64,000 nt of DNA from Planotetraspora sp. A-T 1434. GTDB lineage: Bacteria; Actinomycetota; Actinomycetes; Streptosporangiales; Streptosporangiaceae. Below the pieces are notes generated by a model. That model searched no databases. It was not told the origin of the DNA and saw only the letters and a list, made by a program, of their open reading frames with translations. The position numbers and the translations under genes were made by a program. The stretch lies in the NCBI RefSeq assembly GCF_025420585.1, contig NZ_JAOEGB010000007.1:124001-188000 (forward strand), given 5' to 3'. Positions 26,187-36,579 of this stretch are shown here, piece by piece (positions within the stretch are counted from its first letter, which is position 1; each line of letters starts with the position of its first letter).

Positions 26187-26894
26187 TCAGTCGATGGGTG
26201 TGATCAGCACGCCGTCGGGGGATGCGAGCAGAAGGTTCCTGTCGGGTACGGCCTGCCAGCCTGGGCGGTCGTCGAGCGGCTCGCTTGCCACGAGCACGCC
26301 CTCGTCGAGATGGGCGAAGAGGGTGTCGCCCCAGGCGATGGCGGCGATCTCGGTGCCGCCGCAGACGAGCAGGTTCAGCCGGGCCACGGGGTCGGCCTTC
26401 CCCACCTCCCGCACGACGAGGGGCGCCGCCTCGGCGAGCGGAATGCCGGTGCGGAGGCGTGCGAACACGGCGGAGGCGAGCCACGCGGAGTCGCACGCGC
26501 TCTCGGGGTCGGACGCCAGAGGGCGGAGGGCCTCCCGGTCGACCCGGCCGTTGTGGCTGAGCAGCCACCGCCCGTCGGTGAAAGGGGCGGTGGCGGTCTC
26601 CTCGATGGGCATGCCGACGGTCGCCGACCGTACGGCGGCCATCAGGCATGACGAGCGCGCGACCTCGGCGAGCCCGGGCAGGTTGGCGTCGGTCCAGATC
26701 GGGACGCTCCGGCGGTAGCGGACGGGCTCGGGGCGGTACGGGTCGTACCACCCCACCCCGAACCCGTCGGCGTTGACCTTCCCATAGGCCTGCATACGGG
26801 GGGCGTACGACTGCCGCAGCAGGCCGCACTCCGGATCGAAGATCAACGATGAGAGCGCCCTGGACGGGCCGAGCCACGCCGCGTGGCGGCACAT
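26187..26894 (-). CDS. egtC: Ergothioneine biosynthesis amidotransferase (gamma-glutamyl hydrolase)
   Basis: 235 residues. The N-terminus MCRHAAWLG exposes Cys2 as the Ntn-hydrolase nucleophile, and ADGFGVGWYDP and LLSHNGRVD match the class II glutamine amidotransferase fold. It removes the glutamate from gamma-glutamyl hercynylcysteine sulfoxide. The start ATG directly follows the egtB stop with no gap. Confidence 0.95.
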   Translation of the reverse strand: MCRHAAWLGPSRALSSLIFDPECGLLRQSYAPRMQAYGKVNADGFGVGWYDPYRPEPVRYRRSVPIWTDANLPGLAEVARSSCLMAAVRSATVGMPIEETATAPFTDGRWLLSHNGRVDREALRPLASDPESACDSAWLASAVFARLRTGIPLAEAAPLVVREVGKADPVARLNLLVCGGTEIAAIAWGDTLFAHLDEGVLVASEPLDDRPGWQAVPDRNLLLASPDGVLITPID

Positions 26895-28205
26895 TCAGTC
26901 CTCCGAGCGGGCGCAGCGGAACCCGGCGAAGATCTGCCGCCGGATCGGGTAGTCCCAGTTGCGGAAGGTCGTCCTGACGGCCGTGGGATGGGTGGCCCAG
27001 GAGCCGCCGCGGAGCACGCGGTAGGTCTCCGTCTCCCCGAAGAAGACTTCGCTGTACTCCTTGTACGGGAAGCTCCGGAAGCCGGGATAGGGCAGGAACC
27101 ACGAGTCGGTCCACTCCCAGACGTCGCCGATGAGCTGCTCGGCCCCGTAGGGGCTGGCTCCCTCGGGGAACGCCCCGATCGGCGCGGGGCGGGCGGCGCG
27201 GTGGCCGAGGTTGGCGTGTGCGAGTCCGGGGTCGCCGTCGCCCCACGGGTAGGTGCGGCCGCCGCAGGCCTTCTCCCATTCGGCCTCGGTGGGCAGCCGC
27301 TTCCCTGCCCAGCGTGCGTAGGCGTCGGCCTCGTACCAGGACACGTGCTGCACCGGCTCGTCCATGGGGACGGGTTCCTCACGGCCGAACCGGGTCCGCC
27401 ACCAGGTGTCGCCGTCCCTCTGCCAGAAGAGCGGCGCGTGGACGCCGGTCGTCTCGACCCACTCCCACCCCTTGGGCATCCACCAGCGAGGGTCGTCGTA
27501 GCCGCCGGCGGCGATGAACTCGGCGTAGGCGGCGTTGCTCACGGGGAACCGGTCGATCCAGTAGCCGGGGAGGTACATGCGGTGGGCGGGGCGCTCGTTG
27601 TCGTACGCCCAGGGCAGGGTGTCGGTTCCCATGGTGAAGATCCCGCCGGGGACGTGGACCTCCGGGGCCGCCCGGCCCAGGTTCGACGCCGCGCCTTTGA
27701 GGTTCAGAGAACGGGCCGGGGGCAGCTCGCCGTCGCGGACCAGCCCCGGTTCCTTGGAGAGCTGGAGCGTCGCGAGCATCGTCTCGTCGTGCTGATGCTC
27801 ATGCTGGAGGATCAGCCCGAAGACGAAACCCCCGGCGCGCAGGGGGTCGGGGTCGTCCAACTGGATCTTGTCGAGCACGTCGAGGACCCGGCCGCGGACC
27901 CCCGAAATGTACCGCCTGGCCTCGGCGGGTCCGAGCAGCGGAAGGGCCGGGCGGTTGGTCCGAGGGTGCTTGAACGCGTCGTAGAGGTCGTCGATCTCCG
28001 GGCGCAGCGGGGTGATCCCCCCGACCTCGCGCAGGACCCAGAGCTCCTCGTAGTTGCCCACGTGGGCGAGGTCCCACACCAGGGGGGACATCAGGGGTGA
28101 GTGCTGGCGGACCAGCAGGTCGTCGTCGGCGTCGGTGTAGGTCAGCGAGCGGTCGCGGACAGCGGCCAGCTCAGCGGCGATCTTCTCCTTCAGCGGATCA
28201 GTCAC
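26895..28205 (-). CDS. egtB: Ergothioneine biosynthesis iron-dependent sulfoxide synthase
   Basis: 436 residues from GTG 28205, which overlaps the egtA stop (GTGA). The N-terminal DinB_2 domain holds the iron site LILQHEHQHDETML (HxxxHxE); the C-terminal FGE-sulfatase domain runs from about residue 190 (VHVPGGIFTMGTD) to WEWTDSWF and YRVLRGGSWATHP. The enzyme joins hercynine to gamma-glutamyl-cysteine with O2. The in-frame extension upstream lies wholly inside egtA and is not used. Confidence 0.97.
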   Translation of the reverse strand: MTDPLKEKIAAELAAVRDRSLTYTDADDDLLVRQHSPLMSPLVWDLAHVGNYEELWVLREVGGITPLRPEIDDLYDAFKHPRTNRPALPLLGPAEARRYISGVRGRVLDVLDKIQLDDPDPLRAGGFVFGLILQHEHQHDETMLATLQLSKEPGLVRDGELPPARSLNLKGAASNLGRAAPEVHVPGGIFTMGTDTLPWAYDNERPAHRMYLPGYWIDRFPVSNAAYAEFIAAGGYDDPRWWMPKGWEWVETTGVHAPLFWQRDGDTWWRTRFGREEPVPMDEPVQHVSWYEADAYARWAGKRLPTEAEWEKACGGRTYPWGDGDPGLAHANLGHRAARPAPIGAFPEGASPYGAEQLIGDVWEWTDSWFLPYPGFRSFPYKEYSEVFFGETETYRVLRGGSWATHPTAVRTTFRNWDYPIRRQIFAGFRCARSED

Positions 28206-29353
28206 GAGCGTACCTCCAGCGTGGGAGCCCCGGCCTTCGGCTGGGAAAGGGCGACGGCCGGAGAGCGGCCGGATTCGATGTGCTCGGCGGCGAAGGCGGA
28301 GACGCGGTCGACCAGCCAAGGCTCGGCCCCGAGCCTCGGCAGCGCCTCCACCGCCGCGCGGAAGTAGGTCGTCGCGGCCCGTCGCAGGGCCGGGTCCGCC
28401 AGCCCGGCACGGGCGGCCCGCGCCCATCGGCCGCTCACCGGCTCGGCCGCGGCGAGCGCGGTATCGGCGGCCCGGTCGTCCATGACGAGAGCGTGGACCA
28501 CGGCGGCGCAGACCGGCCAGTCGTCGACTGCCTGCGCGTCGAGGTAGCGGACCTCGAGCCAGCCGCGGGGCCGTACGGGCGGGAAGAGGGTGGTCGCGTG
28601 GTAGGCCAGGTCCTCCTCGGTGGGCGGTCTCCCGGCCACGGCGGCGAAGTCGCGGAACGCCGAGCCGTCCAGCACGGGGCGGAAGCCGTCGCCCTCCTCC
28701 CTCACCATCATGAGACGGGCGTCCAGGAGGTAGCGCGCCCAGTCGTCCGCCGGGTCGCCGCCCATGGCCACGGACGCGGTCCTGCTGGGGTCGAGGTTGA
28801 GCCAGACGGCCTGCCGGCCGGAGACCCAGCCCGGGGCGGGCGAGTTGGCGAAGGCCGCGACGAGCACCGGGCCCAGCAGGTGCGAGCGGGCCCACCGCAC
28901 CGCCGGGTCGGCGCTGAAATCCAGGTTGACCTGCACCGACGCCGTCGAGCACATCATCATCGGCCCGTACGGCACGCCGAGGAAGGCCGCCATGGCGTCG
29001 TATCGGGGCTCCCTGAGCTGCCGCCGGGGCGGCCGGAGCGGGTCGAGGCCCGTGCCGCCGAGCGTCAGCCCGGCCTCGCCGAGCGCCAGCCGTACCGCGT
29101 CGACGTCGGCGACTAGGCCGGCCACGGCGTCCGGGAGGAGACCCGGCGGCGCGGAGAGCTCTAATTGCCCGCCGGGCTCGAACGTGATCCGGCTCCCTCC
29201 CGGCATCGGCGGGAGGGCGTCAGCGATCCGGGCGATGGGCACCGGCGCCGCGGGGACGTCCGCGTCGAACACCAGGAACTCCAGCTCGACGCCGACTCGA
29301 TCCGTGGTGGTTCCGCGAAAACACCTCTGGGCGTACGCCTGTACGTCGGTCAT
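28202..29353 (-). CDS. egtA: Glutamate-cysteine ligase for ergothioneine
   Basis: 383 residues from ATG 29353, preceded by GGAGGG. GCS2-type ligase features: VGVELEFLVFD, RITFEPGGQLELSAPP, MMMCSTASVQVNLDFSAD and RGWLEVRYLDAQAVDDW. It makes gamma-glutamylcysteine for EgtB. First gene of egtABCD; its promoter lies in the 235-bp divergent region with dapD, which has an AT-rich patch at 29445-29490. Confidence 0.95.
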   Translation of the reverse strand: MTDVQAYAQRCFRGTTTDRVGVELEFLVFDADVPAAPVPIARIADALPPMPGGSRITFEPGGQLELSAPPGLLPDAVAGLVADVDAVRLALGEAGLTLGGTGLDPLRPPRRQLREPRYDAMAAFLGVPYGPMMMCSTASVQVNLDFSADPAVRWARSHLLGPVLVAAFANSPAPGWVSGRQAVWLNLDPSRTASVAMGGDPADDWARYLLDARLMMVREEGDGFRPVLDGSAFRDFAAVAGRPPTEEDLAYHATTLFPPVRPRGWLEVRYLDAQAVDDWPVCAAVVHALVMDDRAADTALAAAEPVSGRWARAARAGLADPALRRAATTYFRAAVEALPRLGAEPWLVDRVSAFAAEHIESGRSPAVALSQPKAGAPTLEVRS

Positions 29354-29588
29354 TCGCCCTCCATCGGCGTCCACACGGAGATGAGCACGGCTCCGCGAAT
29401 GGCGCAGAACTTTCAGGGGAAGGAGTCCTCCCCAGGAAAGAGCGACCTTTAACCCAGAAAGCCCTAAAAACAAGCAGTTTGAACCGGAAAAGCATGCGGC
29501 ACCCCTACGAGAACGGGGTCGTCCGCCCCGGCTCGGACTCCGGCTGACCCTCCGGCGTACAGCCGTGATGCCGGTAGCGTTGGGTGCC

Positions 29589-30557
29589 ATGACAGCTATC
29601 GACCCCACCGCCTCGGGCGCCCACGGCATCGGCCTCGCGACGATCGCCGCCGACGGCACCGTCCTGGACACCTGGTACCCCTCTCCCGCGCTGGGCGAGC
29701 CGCCCTTCCCGGGCACGGAGCCGCTGGCCGTCTCGGGCCTCGACGAGGAGGTGGCGGCCCTGGTCGGGCCCGACCCCGCGCGGGGTGTGGAGGTCGTGGC
29801 GGTGCGCACCGGCATCGTGAGCCTGTCCGAGCCGCCCGCCGACGCGTACGACGTCTACCTCAGGCTGCACCTGCTGTCCGCCCGGCTCGTCCGGCCGCAC
29901 GGGCTGAACCTCGACGGCATCTTCGGACTGCTGGCCAACGTCGTGTGGACGAACCATGGCCCGTGCGCCGTGGAGGGTTTCGAGACCGTACGGCTCCGCC
30001 TGCGCGCCAGTGGGCCGGTGACCGTTTACGGTGTGGACAAGTTCCCCCGGATGGTCGATTACGTGCTGCCCTCGGGGGTCCGGATCGCCGACGCCGACCG
30101 TGTGCGGCTCGGGGCGCACCTGGCCGCCGGCACGACCGTCATGCATGAGGGCTTCGTGAACTTCAACGCGGGCACGCTCGGCGCATCCATGGTGGAGGGC
30201 CGGATCTCGGCGGGGGTGGTCGTCGGAGACGGCTCCGACGTCGGCGGAGGGGCCTCGATCATGGGCACCCTGTCCGGCGGCGGCAAGGAGGTCATCTCCG
30301 TGGGCGAGCGCTGCCTGCTGGGCGCCAACTCGGGTATCGGCATCTCCCTCGGTGACGACTGTGTCGTCGAGGCGGGGCTGTACGTCACGGCCGGAACCAA
30401 GATCGCCCTTCCGGACGGCGGCGTCGTCAAGGGCCGGGACCTGTCCGGCAAGTCGGGGCTGCTGCTGCGTCGCAACTCGACCACCGGCGCGGTCGAGGCC
30501 GTGCCCCGGGCGGGCACCGGCATCGAACTGAACGCCGCGCTCCACACCAACGACTGA
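29589..30557 (+). CDS. dapD: 2,3,4,5-tetrahydropyridine-2,6-dicarboxylate N-succinyltransferase
   Basis: 322 residues from ATG 29589; the frame is open slightly upstream to 29565 but homologues begin near [18 protein letters not shown]. It is the actinobacterial (mycobacterial) DapD type, with [32 protein letters not shown] followed by hexapeptide turns ([30 protein letters not shown]) that form a left-handed beta-helix. It transfers succinate from succinyl-CoA in lysine and meso-diaminopimelate synthesis. A strong terminator follows. Confidence 0.96.
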   Translation: MTAIDPTASGAHGIGLATIAADGTVLDTWYPSPALGEPPFPGTEPLAVSGLDEEVAALVGPDPARGVEVVAVRTGIVSLSEPPADAYDVYLRLHLLSARLVRPHGLNLDGIFGLLANVVWTNHGPCAVEGFETVRLRLRASGPVTVYGVDKFPRMVDYVLPSGVRIADADRVRLGAHLAAGTTVMHEGFVNFNAGTLGASMVEGRISAGVVVGDGSDVGGGASIMGTLSGGGKEVISVGERCLLGANSGIGISLGDDCVVEAGLYVTAGTKIALPDGGVVKGRDLSGKSGLLLRRNSTTGAVEAVPRAGTGIELNAALHTND

Positions 30558-30614
30558 TCTGCGACGGACGTCGGCGGACGCCCCTGAGATGTCCCTGAGT
30601 CAGCCCTGAACTTG

Positions 30615-30646
30615 GCCGCCCACCCTGTGATTGCGGGGTGGGCGGC
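30615..30646 (+). terminator. Hairpin terminator after dapD
   Basis: Arms GCCGCCCACCC (30615-30625) and GGGTGGGCGGC (30636-30646) pair perfectly around a 10-base loop. There is no long U-tract, as is common in high-GC actinobacteria. The next start codon is only 15 bp beyond. Confidence 0.8.
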
Positions 30647-30661
30647 TCGTACGGTGAAGAC

Positions 30662-30841
30662 ATGGGACGCATTCTTCTAATCGCAGCGGCCGTCATCGTC
30701 GGCCTCTTCCTGCTCGGCTCCGTCATCGGGCTCATCTTCGGAGCGCTGAAGTGGCTTCTGATCATCGGCGCCATCGCCCTGATCGTGTCCGTCGTCTTCA
30801 AGCTCACCCGCTCCCGTGGGGGCAGGGACCACTACGCCTGA
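30662..30841 (+). CDS. Small two-helix membrane protein
   Basis: 59 residues from ATG 30662. Two hydrophobic stretches, ILLIAAAVIVGLFLLGSVIGL and ALKWLLIIGAIALIVSVVF, are joined by a short loop, and a basic tail (KLTRSRGGRDHYA) follows. No signal cleavage site. Small proteins of this build are common in actinobacteria; function unknown. SD is weak. The gene sits between dapD and the arsR-like gene on the same strand. Confidence 0.72.
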   Translation: MGRILLIAAAVIVGLFLLGSVIGLIFGALKWLLIIGAIALIVSVVFKLTRSRGGRDHYA

Positions 30842-30865
30842 CCCTCCAGACGGCTGCATATCATT

Positions 30866-30877
30866 GCTCATATGAGC
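30866..30877. promoter_or_regulatory. Palindromic operator at the ArsR-type regulator start
   Basis: GCTCATATGAGC is a perfect 12-bp palindrome that contains the regulator's own ATG (30872-30874). Palindromes of this kind are bound by SmtB/ArsR metal sensors. Its position suggests autoregulation and a very short leader. Confidence 0.65.
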
Positions 30878-31243
30878 GTGTATTCACATGAGCCTCCGAT
30901 GGACGCCGACCGGGTCAGTTCGGTCATGGCATCGCTGCCTCCGCAGGCCGCGATCGAGGGCCTGGCCGAGGTCTTCGGGCTCCTCGCCGATCCGGGGCGG
31001 CTCCGGCTCATGGCCGCGCTCCTCGAAGGCGGCGAGATGTGCGTCCGCGACCTGGCGGCCGCATGCGGCCAGAGCGAGTCGGCCGTCTCCCACGCATTGC
31101 GGCTGCTCCGGCTGAACCGGGTCGTGAAGGTGCGCCGGTCCGGCCGGATGGCCTACTACCGGCTGGCCGACTCGCACGTGCGGATGCTCTTCGACCTGGC
31201 CCTCACCCACGTCACCCACGACGACGGCGGCCACAGTGAGTGA
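30872..31243 (+). CDS. ArsR/SmtB-family metal-sensing repressor
   Basis: 123 residues, winged helix with CGQSESAVSHALRLLRLNRVVKVRRSGRMAYYRL as recognition helix and wing. The C-terminal helix carries D100-x-H102-x10-H113-xx-H116, the alpha-5 metal site of Zn/Co/Ni sensors such as SmtB, CzrA and NmtR; the alpha-3 ELCVCDL-type site is reduced to one Cys (EMCVRDL). It should release DNA when metal binds. The following CDF exporter overlaps it by 8 bp, making a metal-responsive operon. Confidence 0.9.
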   Translation: MSVYSHEPPMDADRVSSVMASLPPQAAIEGLAEVFGLLADPGRLRLMAALLEGGEMCVRDLAAACGQSESAVSHALRLLRLNRVVKVRRSGRMAYYRLADSHVRMLFDLALTHVTHDDGGHSE

Positions 31244-32207
31244 CCCCCAGCACGGGCAGGAGCACGGGCACGGGCATGGGCACCGGGTGAGGGCGGACGC
31301 CGATCGGCGCTCCCTCGCCTGGGCGCTGGCGCTGATCCTGGGCTTCATGGCGGCGGAGGTCGTGACCGGCCTCATGGCCGGCTCCCTCGCGCTGCTGTCC
31401 GACGCCGGGCACATGCTGACCGACGCGGCGGCCATCGGGCTCGCCCTCGTCGCCATGCGGATCGCCGCCCGGCCGCCCCAGGGCGGCTTCACCTACGGGC
31501 TCAAGCGCGTGGAGATCATCAGCGCGCAGATCAACGGCATCACGCTGCTGCTGCTCACCGCGTTCTTCATCGGCGAGGGCGTCCGCAGGATGATCTCCCC
31601 CTCCGAGGTCGAGGGCGTCCTCGTGCTGGTCACCGGTCTCGCCGGCATCGTCGTCAACGTGGGCGCCGCGTGGCTGATCAGCAAGGCCAACCGGTCGAGC
31701 CTCAACGTCGAGGGCGCCTTCCAGCACATCGTCAGCGACCTCTACGCGTTCATCGCCACCACGGTCGCCGGGCTCGTGGTGTGGCTGACGGGCTGGGCCC
31801 GCGCCGACGCCATCGCCGCCCTGGTCGTGGCCGCGCTGATGCTCAAGGCGGGCTGGGGGCTCGTCCGCGACGCCGGCCGTGTCTTCCTCGAGGCGGCCCC
31901 GGCGGGGATGGCGCCCGCCGAGATCGGCGCCCAGATGGCGGCGATGGACAACGTCGTCGAGGTCCACGACCTGCACGTCTGGGAGGTCACCTCCGGCTAC
32001 GCCGCGCTCTCCGCCCACGTGCTCGTCGCCCCCGGCGCCGACTGCCACGCCGTACGGCAGGCCACCGAGGTGATGCTGCGGGAGGGTTACGGCATCGAGC
32101 ACACCACCCTCCAGGTGGACCACGCCTCCCCCCGGCTGCTGGTCATCGGGGAGGACGGCCCGCACTGCCGCGACCCCCACGGCCCCTCCCACCCCGGAGC
32201 GGCATAG
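31236..32207 (+). CDS. Cation diffusion facilitator metal exporter
   Basis: 323 residues from GTG 31236. Histidine-rich N-terminus (HGQEHGHGHGHR) precedes six membrane segments. The transport-site pairs are LLSDAGHMLTDAAAIGLA (HxxxD) and AFQHIVSDLYAFIAT (HxxxD), typical of CzcD-like Zn2+/Cd2+/Co2+:H+ antiporters. The C-terminal domain is cytoplasmic and ferredoxin-like. Co-transcribed with the ArsR-type sensor, which fixes its role as metal efflux. Confidence 0.93.
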   Translation: MSDPQHGQEHGHGHGHRVRADADRRSLAWALALILGFMAAEVVTGLMAGSLALLSDAGHMLTDAAAIGLALVAMRIAARPPQGGFTYGLKRVEIISAQINGITLLLLTAFFIGEGVRRMISPSEVEGVLVLVTGLAGIVVNVGAAWLISKANRSSLNVEGAFQHIVSDLYAFIATTVAGLVVWLTGWARADAIAALVVAALMLKAGWGLVRDAGRVFLEAAPAGMAPAEIGAQMAAMDNVVEVHDLHVWEVTSGYAALSAHVLVAPGADCHAVRQATEVMLREGYGIEHTTLQVDHASPRLLVIGEDGPHCRDPHGPSHPGAA

Positions 32208-32316
32208 GTCCTGTCCGCGGCCCGCCGCGGCTCAAGGGCTTTCAGCCGAACGGCGGCTTCCCCGCGGACCTCGTCGTTTCACAGCGAGCGACGGAGACGG
32301 CCGCTAGCGTGCCGAT

Positions 32317-32964
32317 GTGACCGCCTCCCTTAAGCCCGATCCCCCGCGTGATGAGTACTGGAATCACAACGTGCACTACCACCGCGTGGTGCTCGACGCG
32401 GTGCCGTACGGCTGCGACACGGCGCTCGACGTCGGGTGCGGCGACGGCCTCCTGGCGGCCAAGCTGGCATCCCGCGTCGGGCACGTCACGGGGATCGACC
32501 GATCGGCCGAGATGATCCGGCTGGCGGAGCGGCGCGCCGAGGACGCCACCTTCGTGGAGGGCGACTTCCTCACCTGGGATCCCGGGCGGACCTACGACTT
32601 CGTCAGCTGTGTGACCGTGATCCACCACATGGACTTCGGCGCGGCCGTCACGAAGATGGCCGGCCTGCTCCGCCCCGGCGGCACGCTAGTGATCATCGGC
32701 CTGCCCAGGTTCGCGACGCTCGCCGACCATGCCTTCGCCGCGCTCGCGCTGCCGGTCTCCTTGCTCTACCGCTCGCTGAAGGGCGGCAAGGGCGCCCCCT
32801 TCGGGATGCCGATGATGGACGCGGAGATGAAGTATCCGGAGATACGGCAGGCCGCCCGGCGCCTTCTCCCCGGGGCGCACGTCCGCCGCCTGCTCCTGCT
32901 GCGCTACTCGATCGTCTGGCACAAGCTCCCTGCTCCCGGCGGCGACTCCGGGGCACCTGTTTGA
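32317..32964 (+). CDS. Class I SAM-dependent methyltransferase
   Basis: 215 residues from GTG 32317. SAM motif I is CDTALDVGCGDGLLAAKLA; the following VTGIDRSAEMIRLAERRA and FVSCVTVIHHMDFGAAVTKMAGLLRPGGTLVIIGLPR are the usual downstream motifs of a Rossmann methyltransferase. The substrate cannot be told from sequence. The gene stands alone between the metal exporter and the second HNH gene. Confidence 0.85.
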   Translation: MTASLKPDPPRDEYWNHNVHYHRVVLDAVPYGCDTALDVGCGDGLLAAKLASRVGHVTGIDRSAEMIRLAERRAEDATFVEGDFLTWDPGRTYDFVSCVTVIHHMDFGAAVTKMAGLLRPGGTLVIIGLPRFATLADHAFAALALPVSLLYRSLKGGKGAPFGMPMMDAEMKYPEIRQAARRLLPGAHVRRLLLLRYSIVWHKLPAPGGDSGAPV

Positions 32965-33037
32965 CCTTGTCGTAGCGTCAACGTTTCCGATGAACAGCAT
33001 GCGGACGGACCCCGGGCAGGCGTGTGAAACGCGGATG

Positions 33038-34534
33038 TCAGGCGGCGGTCAGGCGTTGTCCGCTCGATCGACGTTGCCGGCGGGACTCGCGAAGGATCGC
33101 CCGCAGCCGATCCCGTACGGCTGCCGCCTGTGGACGCAGGGCAGGATCGGCCGCCGCCTTCTCGGAGCGGATGAGCTCAATCTCCAGATTGTGGACATGG
33201 CACAGCGGCTTCCCCTTGTCGATGTCGGTATTGCCGCCGGCCCACCAAGAGACCTCGTGATCGATATCGGTCCAGGGCAGCGGCACGTCGCAGCCACCGT
33301 GCCACTGGCAGGTTCGGTACTGGGCCGAAAGGGCCACCCGCTGCCGAGTCGAGAACAGGCGGCGGGCCCGCCCGGCGTTCAGCGGCTCCCCTGTCATGGC
33401 GTCGGCGATGATCGCCGTAACCGTCGCGTCCTTGGCCAGTGCCCGGGCAGCGGCGGGCGGCAGCAACTGCCCCCAGTCGGTTTCCGCTGGAGGAGACTCC
33501 GGATCGCCGGTCAGCGTGCTCCACGGCACGATCAAGCGCACCTGGCACCGCGCGCCGCCCCGTATCACCGGCTGTGAATCGCCGGCCACAGAACCCCCCG
33601 GCGGCGGACCACCTATGGGATCGGCTTCGGGATCGCACGCGGTCTCGTGATGGAGAACACCACCCTGGTCCTCGGGAGAGTGGATGGTGGGTGCCGCCCG
33701 GATGCCGGTGAAGGCGGACATGGCTGTCTGCACACCGCGTATGAAAGCGTCGTAGCGGCGGCGTTCGGCGGGTTGCCCGTCGCCCGCGGACGGGGCGATG
33801 GAATGGCCCTCCAGCAGCTCCTTAAGCAGGGCGCCGCCCGCGCCCTCTCCTCTGACGTGGAACTCGAACCCCGCTCCCCCATCAACGAATCGGAACGAGG
33901 CGGCACGGTGGCGGTGGTGCTTCGCCAGCAGCCGATCGGGCAGGGTGGGGTCCAGATTCCACGCCTCACGTCGCGCCTGCGTGTGCAGCCGACGGGGAGA
34001 CATGCCTGCTCCGGACAGACCGGCGTGATCGAGCAGGGCCACCTGCATTCGCCTGATCACGTCGCCCTTCGGCACGCGAGCGCTGTCCACGCTCTGAACC
34101 GCGTGCTCCACCCCATCGGCGATCTCCAAAAGGTGACCGAGCCCGATCCGCCGTCGCGAGAGCGCCTCCAGAGAAGGCTCCAGCCGTTCAAACCACTCGG
34201 CCACACGTGCCCGGGCCACCGATTCTCCATCGCGGAGGCCGCAGACCTGCTGCAGGAACGAGGCGCTGGAACGCTGGCCGACCAGGCGAACGCCGTCCAT
34301 CTCGGAAAAGCGGTGCAGACGCCGGGCGGACTCGACCTCAAGGTCGGCGACCAGCTCCTGCAACGCCTGAACCTGTCCCGCCAGCACCTGAGCTCTCGCC
34401 TTGGCCAGCATCTCGGCCCGCTCGATGTCCTTGCCGCCATTCGGATCACCGATGGTTTCGAAAGGGTCGGCGAGAAGCGGCTCGGCCGCCAGGATCTCCA
34501 GACCCTGCCGGATCAGCTTCAAGCCATCCATCAT
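33038..34534 (-). CDS. Second DUF222/13E12-type HNH endonuclease-like protein
   Basis: 498 residues from ATG 34534; GTG 34543 and ATG 34531 are equally in frame. The DUF222 part covers about residues 15-260. The C-terminal HNH motif is CQWHGGCDVPLPWTDIDHEVSWWAGGNTDIDKGKPLCHVHNLE (key DIDHEVSW, N, C..HN). The HN end differs from the HH of the copy at 23187. Only 23 bp upstream lies a LexA box, and related 13E12 genes in mycobacteria belong to the SOS regulon. Function unknown. Confidence 0.85.
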   Translation of the reverse strand: MMDGLKLIRQGLEILAAEPLLADPFETIGDPNGGKDIERAEMLAKARAQVLAGQVQALQELVADLEVESARRLHRFSEMDGVRLVGQRSSASFLQQVCGLRDGESVARARVAEWFERLEPSLEALSRRRIGLGHLLEIADGVEHAVQSVDSARVPKGDVIRRMQVALLDHAGLSGAGMSPRRLHTQARREAWNLDPTLPDRLLAKHHRHRAASFRFVDGGAGFEFHVRGEGAGGALLKELLEGHSIAPSAGDGQPAERRRYDAFIRGVQTAMSAFTGIRAAPTIHSPEDQGGVLHHETACDPEADPIGGPPPGGSVAGDSQPVIRGGARCQVRLIVPWSTLTGDPESPPAETDWGQLLPPAAARALAKDATVTAIIADAMTGEPLNAGRARRLFSTRQRVALSAQYRTCQWHGGCDVPLPWTDIDHEVSWWAGGNTDIDKGKPLCHVHNLEIELIRSEKAAADPALRPQAAAVRDRLRAILRESRRQRRSSGQRLTAA

Positions 34535-34557
34535 CACCGCCACACCGACACTCTATA

Positions 34558-34571
34558 CGAACTCATGTTCG
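34558..34571 (-). promoter_or_regulatory. LexA (SOS) box upstream of the HNH gene
   Basis: CGAACTCATGTTCG equals CGAAC-N4-GTTCG, the Gram-positive/actinobacterial LexA consensus, with perfect 5-bp arms. It lies within 30 bp of the HNH gene start on the minus strand. Confidence 0.8.
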
Positions 34572-34710
34572 CAACACCTGAAACGATCTTCCCTTCTTAA
34601 AGATCTACCTTCAGCTCGGTTGGCCAGGGACACAAACGCGGCGAAGTTGAGCTTTTCGCCCGTGACGAACCTCGCCGCGCGGCGACCGCAGGAACGCCTA
34701 GCGTGGCCGG

Positions 34711-35389
34711 ATGAGCGATCTCCACTTCGCCGAGGTGAACGGTGTACGGCTGGCATACCAGGTCTCCGGGGACGCGGACGCGCCGCCGTTGCTCCTGCTG
34801 CACGGGCGCGGCGCGGATCACTCCGGTTGGAAGGGCGTCATCGACCGCCTCGCCGGTTCCTGGCGGGTCTACGCCCCGGACCTGCGAGGCCATGGCCGGA
34901 GCGACTGGCCGGGCGCCTACGACCTGGAACTGATGCGCGATGACATGGTCGCCCTGCTCGGCCACGCCGGCGTGGCGCGCACGGCGATCGTGGCCCATTC
35001 CCTCGGCGGCTTCGTCGGCTTCCTGATCGCCGAGGAGCATCCCGGCCTGGTCGACCGGCTGGTGCTGGAGGACGTGCCCGCGCCGCATCCGGCCGGGGTA
35101 TCGCTGCCCGATCGGCCGGAGAGCCCGCTCTCCTTTGACTGGGCCATGGTCGAGCAGACCACCCACCAGCGGAACCACCCCGACCCCGCGTGGCTCGACC
35201 GGCTCGCCGACATAACGGCCCCGACGCTGGTCATCGCCGGAGGCGCGACGAGCCACCTCCCGCAGGACCAGGTCGCCGATCTCGCCTCGCGCATCCCGGG
35301 CTGCCGCATCGTCACGATCGAGGGCGGTCACGACATCCACACGACGCGCCCGGATGAGTTCCTCGACGCCGTGACGACGTTTCTCCGGC

Positions 35390-35394
<5 letters not shown>
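34711..35394 (+). CDS. Alpha/beta hydrolase
   Basis: 227 residues. LLLHGRGADHSGW is the oxyanion loop, AIVAHSLGGFVGFLIAEEH gives the nucleophile Ser (A-H-S-x-G-G), and IVTIEGGHDIHTTRPDEF holds the catalytic His. The catalytic acid is probably in the strand before the lid. Generic fold; substrate unknown. The stop lies in an approximately 15-19-bp tandem repeat (35390-35438). Confidence 0.88.
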
Positions 35395-36545
<1,151 letters not shown>

Positions 36546-36579
36546 GCGTCGGGGCGGATGCCTCGCAGCCGTACCTCGC

